A stretch of DNA of 33,820 nucleotides from Candidatus Multivorans thiocomprendens (lineage in GTDB: Bacteria > Acidobacteriota > Thermoanaerobaculia > Multivoradales > Multivoraceae). Position numbers and translations under genes: made by a program. Shown piece after piece: positions 15,189-22,311 of the stretch (position 1 is its first letter; the number at the start of each line of letters is the position of its first letter). The notes beneath the pieces were generated by a model, which was not told the origin of the DNA, did not search any database, and worked only from the letters and a program-made list of their open reading frames with translations. The stretch lies in assembly GCA_027493375.1 (NCBI GenBank), contig JAPVWO010000297.1, forward strand, positions 1 through 33,820, given 5' to 3'.

Positions 15189-16519
15189 GCGCCGCCCGCC
15201 GCATGGCGGCGATGCTCGTCGCCTGCCTGTGGGGCGTTGCGTGCGCGACGACCGAGATTGTCGAAGCGCCGCCCGAGGTCACTGAGCTTGAAACGGGCAT
15301 CCGCTCTTTCCTGCGCGAACCGCTTCTCGGCTACGAGGGCAACATCCCGGAGCAGAGCCGCCACGAACTGGCGGGGGCATCGGCGGCGCTGGCGCGCGGC
15401 CAGGTGGAGGTTGCTCGCAGTAGAGCGGAGACGCTGCTCGACATCGACCCGACGCTGCTGCCGGCCGCCGTCTTGCTGGCTCAGACCCAGCTTGCCGCCG
15501 GAAAGGTCGAACAGGCGGTCGACCTCCTGGCGAAGCGGCTGGCCGCTCGACCCGCCTACACGGCGGGTCAGCTCGTCTATGCGCGGGCGGCGGAGCGGAC
15601 CGGTGACGCGGTCGCTGCCTACCGGGCCTACCGGGGCATCGCGGCGCTTGACGACGTCGCGGCGGAGCGCGCTGCGGCCGTCGAGGACGAGGCCATCGCG
15701 GAGCTGAGCGACCGGACCGCCGCGGCGATCGACGCCGGCGGGCTCGCGGATGCGGCCACCGCTCTCGAGATCTTGCGCGAATGGGCGCCGGGCGACACCG
15801 CGGCCGTCGAGCTGGGTTGGCGCCTGGCGCGAGCCCGTGGGGACACCGGGGCCGAACTGGCGGCGACACGCGAACTCGTTGCGGCCGGCAACGACTCCCT
15901 GGACGTGCTCCATCGCCAGGCAGCGCTGGAGCTCGAGGCGGGCGATGCCCGCCGCGGACTGGAACTGTACGAACAGCTCGCCCAGCGGCATCCCGGCAAC
16001 AGCGAGATAGCGACGGGCCTGACCGCGGCTCGCTTCACCTGGCGAATCAGGCTGCTGCCGGAGAACGTGCGCAAGCTGTTCGAGGCCTCGAGTCTCCTGC
16101 GCGGCGATTTCGCGGCGCTCACCGCCTGGATCGTGCCCGGCATCCGAACCGGGCCGGCCGGCAGCACGGTGATCGTCAGCGACATCCTGGAGCATCCGCA
16201 TCGTCGCGAGATCGCGCGGCTCCTGAACCTGGGGCTGATGGAGCCGGCGGATGCGGCGGTGCGCCGCTTCGGGCCGAACAACTACATGCGGCGCGGCCCG
16301 GCGCTGGCGACGCTGCTTCGGATGCCGGGTCGGGTCGGCGGCGGTGCGGCCTGCGTCGGCGAGGAGGGCGGGCCGGCTGCGGACGACATGGACGCGGTGT
16401 GTGAAGCGGCCCTGCGTTGCCGGCTCATCTCGGAGCCCGCGGAGTGCCGGCCGGAACGGGCGATCTCGGGGCCGGAGGCCGTGGAAGCGTTGCGGCGGAC
16501 GCTGCATCTGATTCAGTAA
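15185..16519 (+). CDS. TPR-repeat lipoprotein with SLH-like C-terminal region
   Basis: 444 residues from GTG 15185, which overlaps the miaA stop by 4 nt. The N-terminus (two Arg, hydrophobic core, WGVAC with Cys20) is a lipoprotein signal. TPR-like helical repeats follow over roughly residues 55-290, for example SRAETLLDIDPTLLPAAVLL and DARRGLELYEQLAQRHPGNS. The C-terminal third is different: ENVRKLFEASSLLRGDFAALTAWIVPG, then VSDILEHPHRREIARLLNLGLMEP and FGPNNYMRRGPALATLLRM. This alternation resembles S-layer-homology modules seen in secreted TPR proteins of this kind of bacterium; I infer this from pattern only. A final Cys-rich tail (five Cys) may be disulphide-bonded. The likely role is a periplasmic scaffold or envelope-anchored protein. 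There is no functional assignment. Confidence 0.7.
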   Translation: MSAARRMAAMLVACLWGVACATTEIVEAPPEVTELETGIRSFLREPLLGYEGNIPEQSRHELAGASAALARGQVEVARSRAETLLDIDPTLLPAAVLLAQTQLAAGKVEQAVDLLAKRLAARPAYTAGQLVYARAAERTGDAVAAYRAYRGIAALDDVAAERAAAVEDEAIAELSDRTAAAIDAGGLADAATALEILREWAPGDTAAVELGWRLARARGDTGAELAATRELVAAGNDSLDVLHRQAALELEAGDARRGLELYEQLAQRHPGNSEIATGLTAARFTWRIRLLPENVRKLFEASSLLRGDFAALTAWIVPGIRTGPAGSTVIVSDILEHPHRREIARLLNLGLMEPADAAVRRFGPNNYMRRGPALATLLRMPGRVGGGAACVGEEGGPAADDMDAVCEAALRCRLISEPAECRPERAISGPEAVEALRRTLHLIQ

Positions 16520-16558
16520 CGTGGCTCATCGGCATCGTCCAGACCTGCCGCGCCACGT
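16519..16558 (+). terminator. Intergenic hairpin after the TPR lipoprotein gene (weak terminator candidate)
   Basis: ACGTGGC (16519-16525) pairs with GCCACGT (16552-16558). Inside it, CGGCA (16530-16534) pairs with TGCCG (16546-16550), with small bulges of 4 nt and 1 nt. That makes 12 pairs in all, starting at the last base of the TAA stop. No T-run follows (CTCAAACC), so an intrinsic terminator is doubtful; an RNA-stability or attenuation structure is equally possible. Confidence 0.35.
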
Positions 16559-16597
16559 CTCAAACCAGCAACCCGCTGGACCGTCCCGGAGCAACTC

Positions 16598-17236
16598 ATG
16601 ACCGAAGTTCCGTCCGCTTTCGACACCGTCTCTGCCGTTTCCACGCTGCACCGGGAGCGTGCGATTGTCCTCGTGATCGACCTCCAGGGTCGGCTGGTGG
16701 ACCTGATGGACCGGTCCCGGATGGTTCTCGACGGTACGGCGCGGCTGCTTCGGCTGGCGCAGTTGTTCGACCTGCCGGTGATCGTTACCGAGCAGTATCC
16801 GCGGGGACTGGGAGGAACCCGCGAAGAGGTTGAGGCCGCCATTCAGGAGACGGACCCGGACGGCAGCCGTACCCGTCGCGTTGAGAAGGACTCGTTCGGT
16901 TGCTGCGGCGAGCCGGCGTTCGAGGAGGCCCTGGACGCCGCCAGGCCGGGATTGCCGCCGAGCGAGCGTCAGGTCGTCGTTGCGGGGATCGAGGCGCACA
17001 TCTGCGTGGTGCAGACGGTGCTGGACCTGATGGCGCGCGGGACCGACGTCCACGTCTGCTGGGACTGCGTCAGCTCGCGCGGCGAGGAGTACCGGCGGCA
17101 CGCGCTCGAGCGGATGGCCAATGCGGGGGCCCAGATCACGAACCACGAGTCCGTCGCCTTCGAACTCGCGCGAGACAAGAACCACCCGCGGTTCAAGGGC
17201 GTGAACCGGTTGTTGCGTCAGGGACAGATCGCGTGA
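16598..17236 (+). CDS. Isochorismatase-family cysteine hydrolase
   Basis: A 212-residue protein matching the isochorismatase/nicotinamidase fold. The catalytic triad is visible as D28 (LVIDLQGRLV), K97 (RRVEKDSFG) and C136 (VVVAGIEAHICVVQTVLDL), with the family's cis-peptide region VAGIEAHIC. Members hydrolyse vinyl-ether or amide bonds (isochorismate, nicotinamide, N-carbamoyl compounds). The short form, with the sequence TEQYPRGLGGT near residues 64-74, is closest to the YcaC-type group whose substrates are mostly unknown. GGAG lies 7 nt before the ATG. The TGA stop overlaps the GTG start of the next gene. No enzyme of siderophore or NAD metabolism is adjacent, so context does not name a substrate. 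Confidence 0.85.
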   Translation: MTEVPSAFDTVSAVSTLHRERAIVLVIDLQGRLVDLMDRSRMVLDGTARLLRLAQLFDLPVIVTEQYPRGLGGTREEVEAAIQETDPDGSRTRRVEKDSFGCCGEPAFEEALDAARPGLPPSERQVVVAGIEAHICVVQTVLDLMARGTDVHVCWDCVSSRGEEYRRHALERMANAGAQITNHESVAFELARDKNHPRFKGVNRLLRQGQIA

Positions 17237-17955
17237 AGCTCGCCGGCCCGCGCCTCGCCCGGGCCGTACTGCCGGCCTTGCTGTGCCTGCCGGCTGCCGC
17301 GCAGACACCTGCCGGGACGAGCGACGCGGAGGCGGCTGTCCGCGCGACCTTCGAGGCCTACCGCCAGGCGTTGATGGCCGGCGACGGTGAGGCGGCGGCC
17401 TCGCTGGTCGACCGGGAGACCGGGGAGTACTACCGGCAGCTCCAGCGGCTGGTGCTCGAAGGAAGCGAGGAGGAGGTCCGGCAGCGTTCCTTCGTCGACC
17501 GTTTCCTGGTGGTCGCCTTCCGCCACCAGTTCGCCGGCGACGGCGAGTTGTCCGGAGAGGAGTTTGCGGCGATGGAGCTCGCGGACGTGATCGTGCGCGC
17601 CATGGAGATCGGCTGGATCAACTCGGCGGCGATCGAGCAGCTCGCGGTCGGCCCCATCCGGATCGAGGGAAACGGCCGGATCGAAGGGAGCGAGGCCGTG
17701 GCCGCGGCCCGAACCCGGGCGTCGCTCGAGGACCCCTCCCTCGCGGGCGGGATGGACGAACTGGAGTACCGCTTCGTGAACGAGGACGGTCGGTGGAAGT
17801 TCCGCTTCAGCGCCCTCGTCTCGTCGATCGACGGGGTGATGCGAAACCTCGCGGCGCAGCTCGGCGCGGACGAGGACGATCTCATCTTCACCCTGGTCGA
17901 GTCCTTGACCGGCGTCGAAGTGCTGCCCGAGGTCTGGGAATCGCAGGACCGCTGA
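17233..17955 (+). CDS. Secreted hypothetical protein, NTF2/SnoaL-like
   Basis: 240 residues from GTG 17233, which overlaps the previous stop (GTGA). A signal peptide is clear: a basic N-terminus (KLAGPRLARA), a hydrophobic core (VLPALLCLPAAAQ) and a predicted cut after AAA. The mature part begins DAEAAVRATFEAYRQALMAGDGEAAASLVD, the helical start typical of NTF2-like (SnoaL/DUF4440) ligand-binding or scaffold folds. It ends with beta strands such as DELEYRFVNEDGRWKFRFSA, where the tryptophan strand fits that fold. No catalytic residues can be named. It is probably a periplasmic small-domain protein, cotranscribed with the isochorismatase-family gene. Confidence 0.65.
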   Translation: MKLAGPRLARAVLPALLCLPAAAQTPAGTSDAEAAVRATFEAYRQALMAGDGEAAASLVDRETGEYYRQLQRLVLEGSEEEVRQRSFVDRFLVVAFRHQFAGDGELSGEEFAAMELADVIVRAMEIGWINSAAIEQLAVGPIRIEGNGRIEGSEAVAAARTRASLEDPSLAGGMDELEYRFVNEDGRWKFRFSALVSSIDGVMRNLAAQLGADEDDLIFTLVESLTGVEVLPEVWESQDR

Positions 17956-17998
17956 CCGGACAGGTGCGGCTCTCGCTCGCCGACCGTCCGGCCATTCG

Positions 17999-18901
17999 GT
18001 GCGGTACGATCCCGCCGTGCCGAGCCGGCGAACAGCCCTCGTGGTCCTGGTTGCCGCCCTCCTCGCGGGTGGGGCGGCGGCCCTGGTGGCCAGGGGCGCG
18101 GCGCCGGCGGCAGGTCCCCAGGTCGGCGCCTCGGACGAGCGCCGGGCGGTTCGCGGCCGCCATCGTGGTCCGTTGCCTCCTCAATCGATGCGGACCTTCG
18201 AGAGGTATCTGTACAGACCCGTTCACCCGGACGAGGTGCTCCGGGAGTTCTACTTCACGCGTCTGGCCTACAGCGGCCATATGTACAGGGGGTTTGCGGG
18301 GAGCTGGTCGATCGACTATCCGAAGGCCGATCGCCAGTTCATGGTCGGACTGAAGCGGCTGCTCGACCAGTTGGACGCCTACGACTACGACCACGCCTTG
18401 CCGGCGACGGATCCCGAGCTCTTCCGTTTCCCGTTCCTGTACTCGGTGGAGGTCGGCTACATGGCCCTCAGTCCACCGGAGCGCGAGGCACTGCGGCGTT
18501 ACCTGCTGGCCGGCGGCTTCTGGGTCATCGACGATTTCTGGGGCTCCTGGGAATGGGCGAACCTGGAGCGGGAGCTGTCCCTGCTGCTGCCGGAGTACCC
18601 GATCGTGGAGATTCCTCTCGATCACCCGATCTTCCACTGCTTCTACGACGTGGAGGAGATCATCCAGGTGCCGAACGTGGGTCAGGGGCGGTACGGAGGC
18701 CCGACCTGGGAGCAGGACGGCTTCACTCCCCACGTTCGCGGCATCTTCGACGAGGACGGCCGCCTGATGGTCGTGATCAACTGGAACACGGACCTCGGCG
18801 ACGCCTGGGAGTGGGCGGAAGACGAGTGGTATCCGGTGCGGTTCTCCCACTACGCGTACCAGATGGGGGTGAACTTCGTCGTGTACGCGATGTCGCACTG
18901 A
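17999..18901 (+). CDS. DUF4159 domain protein A (secreted)
   Basis: 300 residues from GTG 17999; GTG 18017 is an alternative and perhaps better start (MPSRRTALVVLVAALLAGG is a clean signal peptide). The DUF4159 domain is clear: FYFTRLAYSGHMYRG at the start, FLYSVEVGYMALSPPEREALRRYLLAGGFWVIDDFWG, PEYPIVEIPLDHPIFHCFYD, LMVVINWNTDLGDAWEWAED and the terminal MGVNFVVYAMSH. DUF4159 has a Rossmann-like fold related to glutamine-amidotransferase-like domains but lacks a catalytic Cys; its function is unknown. The gene opens the probable nine-gene operon running to the end of the window, and a paralogue (DUF4159-B) lies four genes downstream. A TACGAT lies exactly 6 nt before GTG 18017. Confidence 0.88.
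   Translation: MRYDPAVPSRRTALVVLVAALLAGGAAALVARGAAPAAGPQVGASDERRAVRGRHRGPLPPQSMRTFERYLYRPVHPDEVLREFYFTRLAYSGHMYRGFAGSWSIDYPKADRQFMVGLKRLLDQLDAYDYDHALPATDPELFRFPFLYSVEVGYMALSPPEREALRRYLLAGGFWVIDDFWGSWEWANLERELSLLLPEYPIVEIPLDHPIFHCFYDVEEIIQVPNVGQGRYGGPTWEQDGFTPHVRGIFDEDGRLMVVINWNTDLGDAWEWAEDEWYPVRFSHYAYQMGVNFVVYAMSH
18005..18010 (+). promoter_or_regulatory. Possible -10 box for the DUF4159/MoxR operon
   Basis: TACGAT followed by 6 nt and GTG 18017. The spacing fits a promoter that makes a leaderless mRNA starting at or near GTG 18017, with no ribosome-binding site present there. No convincing -35 hexamer is seen. If this is right, the protein starts at 18017 rather than 17999. Confidence 0.3.
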
Positions 18902-18961
18902 CGCGCGGCGTCGTTCCCGGCCCCGGCGTTACTTTCCCGCATCCTTCCTCCCGACGTTCCC

Positions 18962-21280
18962 ATGGTTGGCCTGTTCGAGTTCCTGTTCAAGTACCGGCCG
19001 GCGCTGTTCGAGGAGGGCCGGTTCACCTTCGTCAGCCCGGGCTGGATGCAGGTCGCGGCGCTCCTCGCCGCCGCGCTGCTCGTCGTCGCCGCCTTCACCT
19101 ACCGCCGCATGGGCGCAGGTACGGCCGACCGCACCGCCGGCGCCGAACGCCTGCGCTGGTTGCCTCCGGTGTTCCGGTCGCTGGCGATCGGAGTCCTCGT
19201 CTTCTGCCTGCTGCAACCGGCCCTGGTCCTGTCGACCGTGGTGCCGCGGGAGACGTTCGTCGGCGTCGTTGTGGACGATTCGCGGAGCATGGCCATGCCG
19301 GACGAGGCGGAGGCCGCCGACGGCACGCGGGCGGGGGCCGTGCTGGAGGCCCTGTCCGGCGAGTCGGGCTCGATGCTGGATCGCCTCGCCGAGCGCTTCC
19401 AGGTGCGGCTCCTCGCCTTCGGACGCAGCGCCGAGCGGATCGAGTCAACTGAACAGCTGCGGTTTGGACGCGCCGACAGCCGGATCGGCGAGGCGCTGGT
19501 TGGCGCGAGCGACGAACTGGCCGGACTGCCGCTCTCCGGCCTCGTTCTGCTCTCGGACGGCGCCGACTCCGCGCCGGCCGAGCTCGGTGACGCCCTGCTC
19601 ACGCTGAAGGCCGCCGGCACTCCCGTGTACACGGTCGGTGTCGGCCGGCCGCGGCTTCGCAAGGACATCGAGGTCTCCCGGGTGGTGGCGCCCAGGCGGG
19701 TCCTCGAGGGTTCCACGGTCGAGGTCGAGGTCACGCTGTCCCAGACGGGGTTCGGCGGCCGCACCGTCGACCTGGAGGTCGAAGACGACGGCCGGATCGT
19801 CAACCTGGAACAGGTGACCTTCCCGCGGGGCGGCTCGGCCGTCACGGCCCGCATCATGTTCGCGGCGAACGACGAGGGCGCCAGGGAATTCCGCTTCCAG
19901 GTCGCCGGCCAACCGGGCGAGGAACTGCTGATGAACAACGAGCGGACCGCCCTGGTGGAGGTGCTGAAGCGGCGGGAGAAGATCTTCTTCTTCGAGGGCG
20001 AGCCGCGCGACGAGTCGAAGTTCCTGCGGCGGGCGGTCAGTCAGGACGAGAACCTGCACGTCGTGTCGATGACGAGGCAGGCGGCCAACAAGTTCTACGG
20101 CATGAACTTCGACGAGGACACGCGGCGTTTCGAGGGGTTTCCGACCCGGCGCGAGGAACTGTTCGAGTACAGCGGCGTCATCCTGGGCAGCATGGAGGCG
20201 AGTTTCTTCACTCACGACCAGATGCGGATGCTGGTCGACTTCGCCAGCCAGCGCGGTGGCGGCGTGCTGCTCCTGGGCGGTCGGCGGGCCTTCTCCGAGG
20301 GCGGCTTTGCCGGTACTCCGCTTGCCGAACTCTCGCCGGTCGTGCTCCATGACCGGCCGGCCGACCAGGGTCGCCCGGAACTGATGACGGATCTGCGGAT
20401 CGAGCTGACGCCTCAGGGGCGGGGCCACCCGGCGACGCTCCTGCGCGACGACCGGGAGGAGGCCAACGAGCTCTGGCCCACGCTGCCGCCTCTCTCTGCC
20501 TACCAGCGGGCGACGGAACTGAAGGCCGGCGCCACGGCGCTGCTTCAGGCGGAAAGCCCGATGGTCAGGGATCCGATGATCGTCCTGGCGCACCACCGGA
20601 TCGGCCGCGGCCGGGCGATCGCGTTCACGCCCCACGACTCCTGGCACTGGCAGATGAGCGCCGACATTCCGCTCGAGGACCAGACTCACGAGCGCCTCTG
20701 GCGGCAGATGCTTCGCTGGCTGGTGTCCTACGTTCCCGATCGGATCGAGATAGAGGCGGATCGCGACCGCTTCGAGCCCGGAAGCAACGTCACGCTGCGC
20801 GCGACGGTCCGGGACGAGGCGTTCCAGGAAGTGAACCGGGCCCAGGTCGTGGCGGCGATCGAGCAACCGTCCGGCGAGGAGGTCGAGGTACCGCTCGACT
20901 GGTCGGTGGAACGTGACGGGGAGTTCGTCGGCACGTTCACGGCGAGGGAGCCCGGCCTCTACCGGGTCGAGGTCGACGCGCGGTCGGAAGGCGAGTCGCT
21001 CGGCGTTGCGACCTCCCGCTTCGCCGTGGACGAGCTGAACGAGGAACTGTTCGGCGCGGCCCGCCGGGATTCCGTGCTCAAGCGGATCGCGAGCGAAACA
21101 GGCGGCCGGCAGGTCGGACTCGGCCAGGCGGACCGCCTGGCCGAGGACCTTTCGGTGAGCAGCGAGGGAACTCTGGTGCGCGAGGCCAGGGATCTCTGGG
21201 ACATGCCCATCCTTTTCCTGGCGCTGGTAGCGCTGCTGGGCGGCGAGTGGGCCGTCCGTCGCCGTCTGGGGATGGCGTGA
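18962..21280 (+). CDS. Membrane-anchored vWA protein with glutamine-amidotransferase-like domain
   Basis: A 772-residue protein. Two N-terminal membrane helices (about 28-46 and 68-92) precede a vWA domain whose MIDAS is intact: DDSRS at 105-109, with SGLVLLSDGADS later in the fold. An Ig-like beta region follows (EVSRVVAPRRVLEGSTVEVEV), then an amidotransferase-like Rossmann domain around residues 395-470 (EYSGVILGSMEASFF, GGGVLLLGGRRAFSEGG). The nucleophile Cys is absent from that domain (the elbow reads LLGGR), so no amidotransferase activity is expected. A second beta-sandwich region (RFEPGSNVTLRATVRDEAFQ) and a C-terminal membrane helix (about 748-765) complete it. The architecture resembles large BatA-like proteins that accompany MoxR/DUF58 clusters. 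The stop overlaps the next start (GTGA). It probably presents a metal-dependent adhesion domain at the outer face of the inner membrane. Confidence 0.85.
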   Translation: MVGLFEFLFKYRPALFEEGRFTFVSPGWMQVAALLAAALLVVAAFTYRRMGAGTADRTAGAERLRWLPPVFRSLAIGVLVFCLLQPALVLSTVVPRETFVGVVVDDSRSMAMPDEAEAADGTRAGAVLEALSGESGSMLDRLAERFQVRLLAFGRSAERIESTEQLRFGRADSRIGEALVGASDELAGLPLSGLVLLSDGADSAPAELGDALLTLKAAGTPVYTVGVGRPRLRKDIEVSRVVAPRRVLEGSTVEVEVTLSQTGFGGRTVDLEVEDDGRIVNLEQVTFPRGGSAVTARIMFAANDEGAREFRFQVAGQPGEELLMNNERTALVEVLKRREKIFFFEGEPRDESKFLRRAVSQDENLHVVSMTRQAANKFYGMNFDEDTRRFEGFPTRREELFEYSGVILGSMEASFFTHDQMRMLVDFASQRGGGVLLLGGRRAFSEGGFAGTPLAELSPVVLHDRPADQGRPELMTDLRIELTPQGRGHPATLLRDDREEANELWPTLPPLSAYQRATELKAGATALLQAESPMVRDPMIVLAHHRIGRGRAIAFTPHDSWHWQMSADIPLEDQTHERLWRQMLRWLVSYVPDRIEIEADRDRFEPGSNVTLRATVRDEAFQEVNRAQVVAAIEQPSGEEVEVPLDWSVERDGEFVGTFTAREPGLYRVEVDARSEGESLGVATSRFAVDELNEELFGAARRDSVLKRIASETGGRQVGLGQADRLAEDLSVSSEGTLVREARDLWDMPILFLALVALLGGEWAVRRRLGMA

Positions 21281-22311
21281 ACCACTCGGACTCGCGGCGC
21301 GGCGCCGTCCTGGCCTTCCGTCTGGCGATGGCCGGTCTGCTCTCGGTGGCGCCGCTCTGCGCCGACACCCACCTGCTGGTCGTGGCCGGAGTCGGTGGCG
21401 AAGAGGCCTACACGGAACGCTTCCACCTGTGGTCGACGCGGGTCGCGGACGCGGCAGTCGCCGCCGGCCTCAGGCCGGAGAACGTCGTCTACCTGGGGGA
21501 GCGCAAGGACATCGATCCCGAGCGGATCGGGGCCCGTGCGACCGGCGAGAACGTCCTGGCGGAGATCGCGGCCCTGGCGGAGCGCTCGAGCCCTGGCGAC
21601 GACGTGTGGATCGTCCTCTTCGGCCATGGCAGCGGCGCCGCGGGACCGCCGCGGTTCAATCTGCCCGGTCGCGACCTGGTCGCCGCGGAGTACGCCGCGG
21701 CGTTGGAGCAGCTCCCGGATCGCCGCGTCGTGTTCATCAATGCGAGTTCCGCGTCGGGCGGTTTCGTCGGGCCGCTGTCGAAGGAGGGCCGGGTCGTCAT
21801 CACGGCGACCAAGTCGGGAGGCCAGAGCAACGAGTCGCTGTTCGGCGGCTTCCTGGCCGAGGCCTTCGACGGCGCCGCGGGGGACGCGAACAAGGACGGC
21901 CGCACGTCGGCGCTCGAGGCCTTCGAGTTCGCTCAGCGCGAGATCGAGCGCTACTACCGGCAAACCGGCCTGTTGCGCACCGAGAATGCGCTGCTGGACG
22001 ACGACGGCGACGGTCTGGGCAGTCCGGAGCCGGCCGGCCTGGAGGCGTCGGAAGCGACCGACGGCCGGCTTGCGAGTCTCGTGTATCTGGCTCAGGAGGC
22101 GGAGCCCTCGACGCTCACCGCGGAGGCGCGCGAACTGACGGAGCGGCGTGCCGGGATACAGCGGCGAATCGATGAGCTGCGCCTGCAGCGGGAGACGCTG
22201 GACGAGGAGGTCTACCTGAGCGAACTCCAGGAGCTGATGGTCGAACTGGCACTGGTCGATCGCGAGCTGGAGGGGGAGGCGGCCGCCGACGACGTGGAGC
22301 CCGAACCATGA
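21277..22311 (+). CDS. Secreted caspase-like (clan CD fold) protein lacking the catalytic Cys
   Basis: 344 residues from GTG 21277, overlapping the preceding stop. A signal peptide (AVLAFRLAMAGLLSVAPLCA) precedes a C13/C14-like fold. Strand one is THLLVVAGVGG. The catalytic-His motif is DDVWIVLFGHGSG (H117). The strand that normally ends in A-C-x-S-G reads RRVVFINASSASGG, so the nucleophile position is Ser158 rather than Cys. GRVVITATKSGGQSNESLFGGFLAEAF follows, then an acidic DANKDGR loop. The C-terminal ~85 residues form a charged helical, coiled-coil-like tail (AGIQRRIDELRLQRETLDEEVY). It is probably a pseudoprotease that binds rather than cuts. Weak proteolysis by the Ser cannot be excluded. 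It is coupled by 4-nt overlaps both to the vWA protein and to the gluzincin gene. Confidence 0.75.
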   Translation: MNHSDSRRGAVLAFRLAMAGLLSVAPLCADTHLLVVAGVGGEEAYTERFHLWSTRVADAAVAAGLRPENVVYLGERKDIDPERIGARATGENVLAEIAALAERSSPGDDVWIVLFGHGSGAAGPPRFNLPGRDLVAAEYAAALEQLPDRRVVFINASSASGGFVGPLSKEGRVVITATKSGGQSNESLFGGFLAEAFDGAAGDANKDGRTSALEAFEFAQREIERYYRQTGLLRTENALLDDDGDGLGSPEPAGLEASEATDGRLASLVYLAQEAEPSTLTAEARELTERRAGIQRRIDELRLQRETLDEEVYLSELQELMVELALVDRELEGEAAADDVEPEP

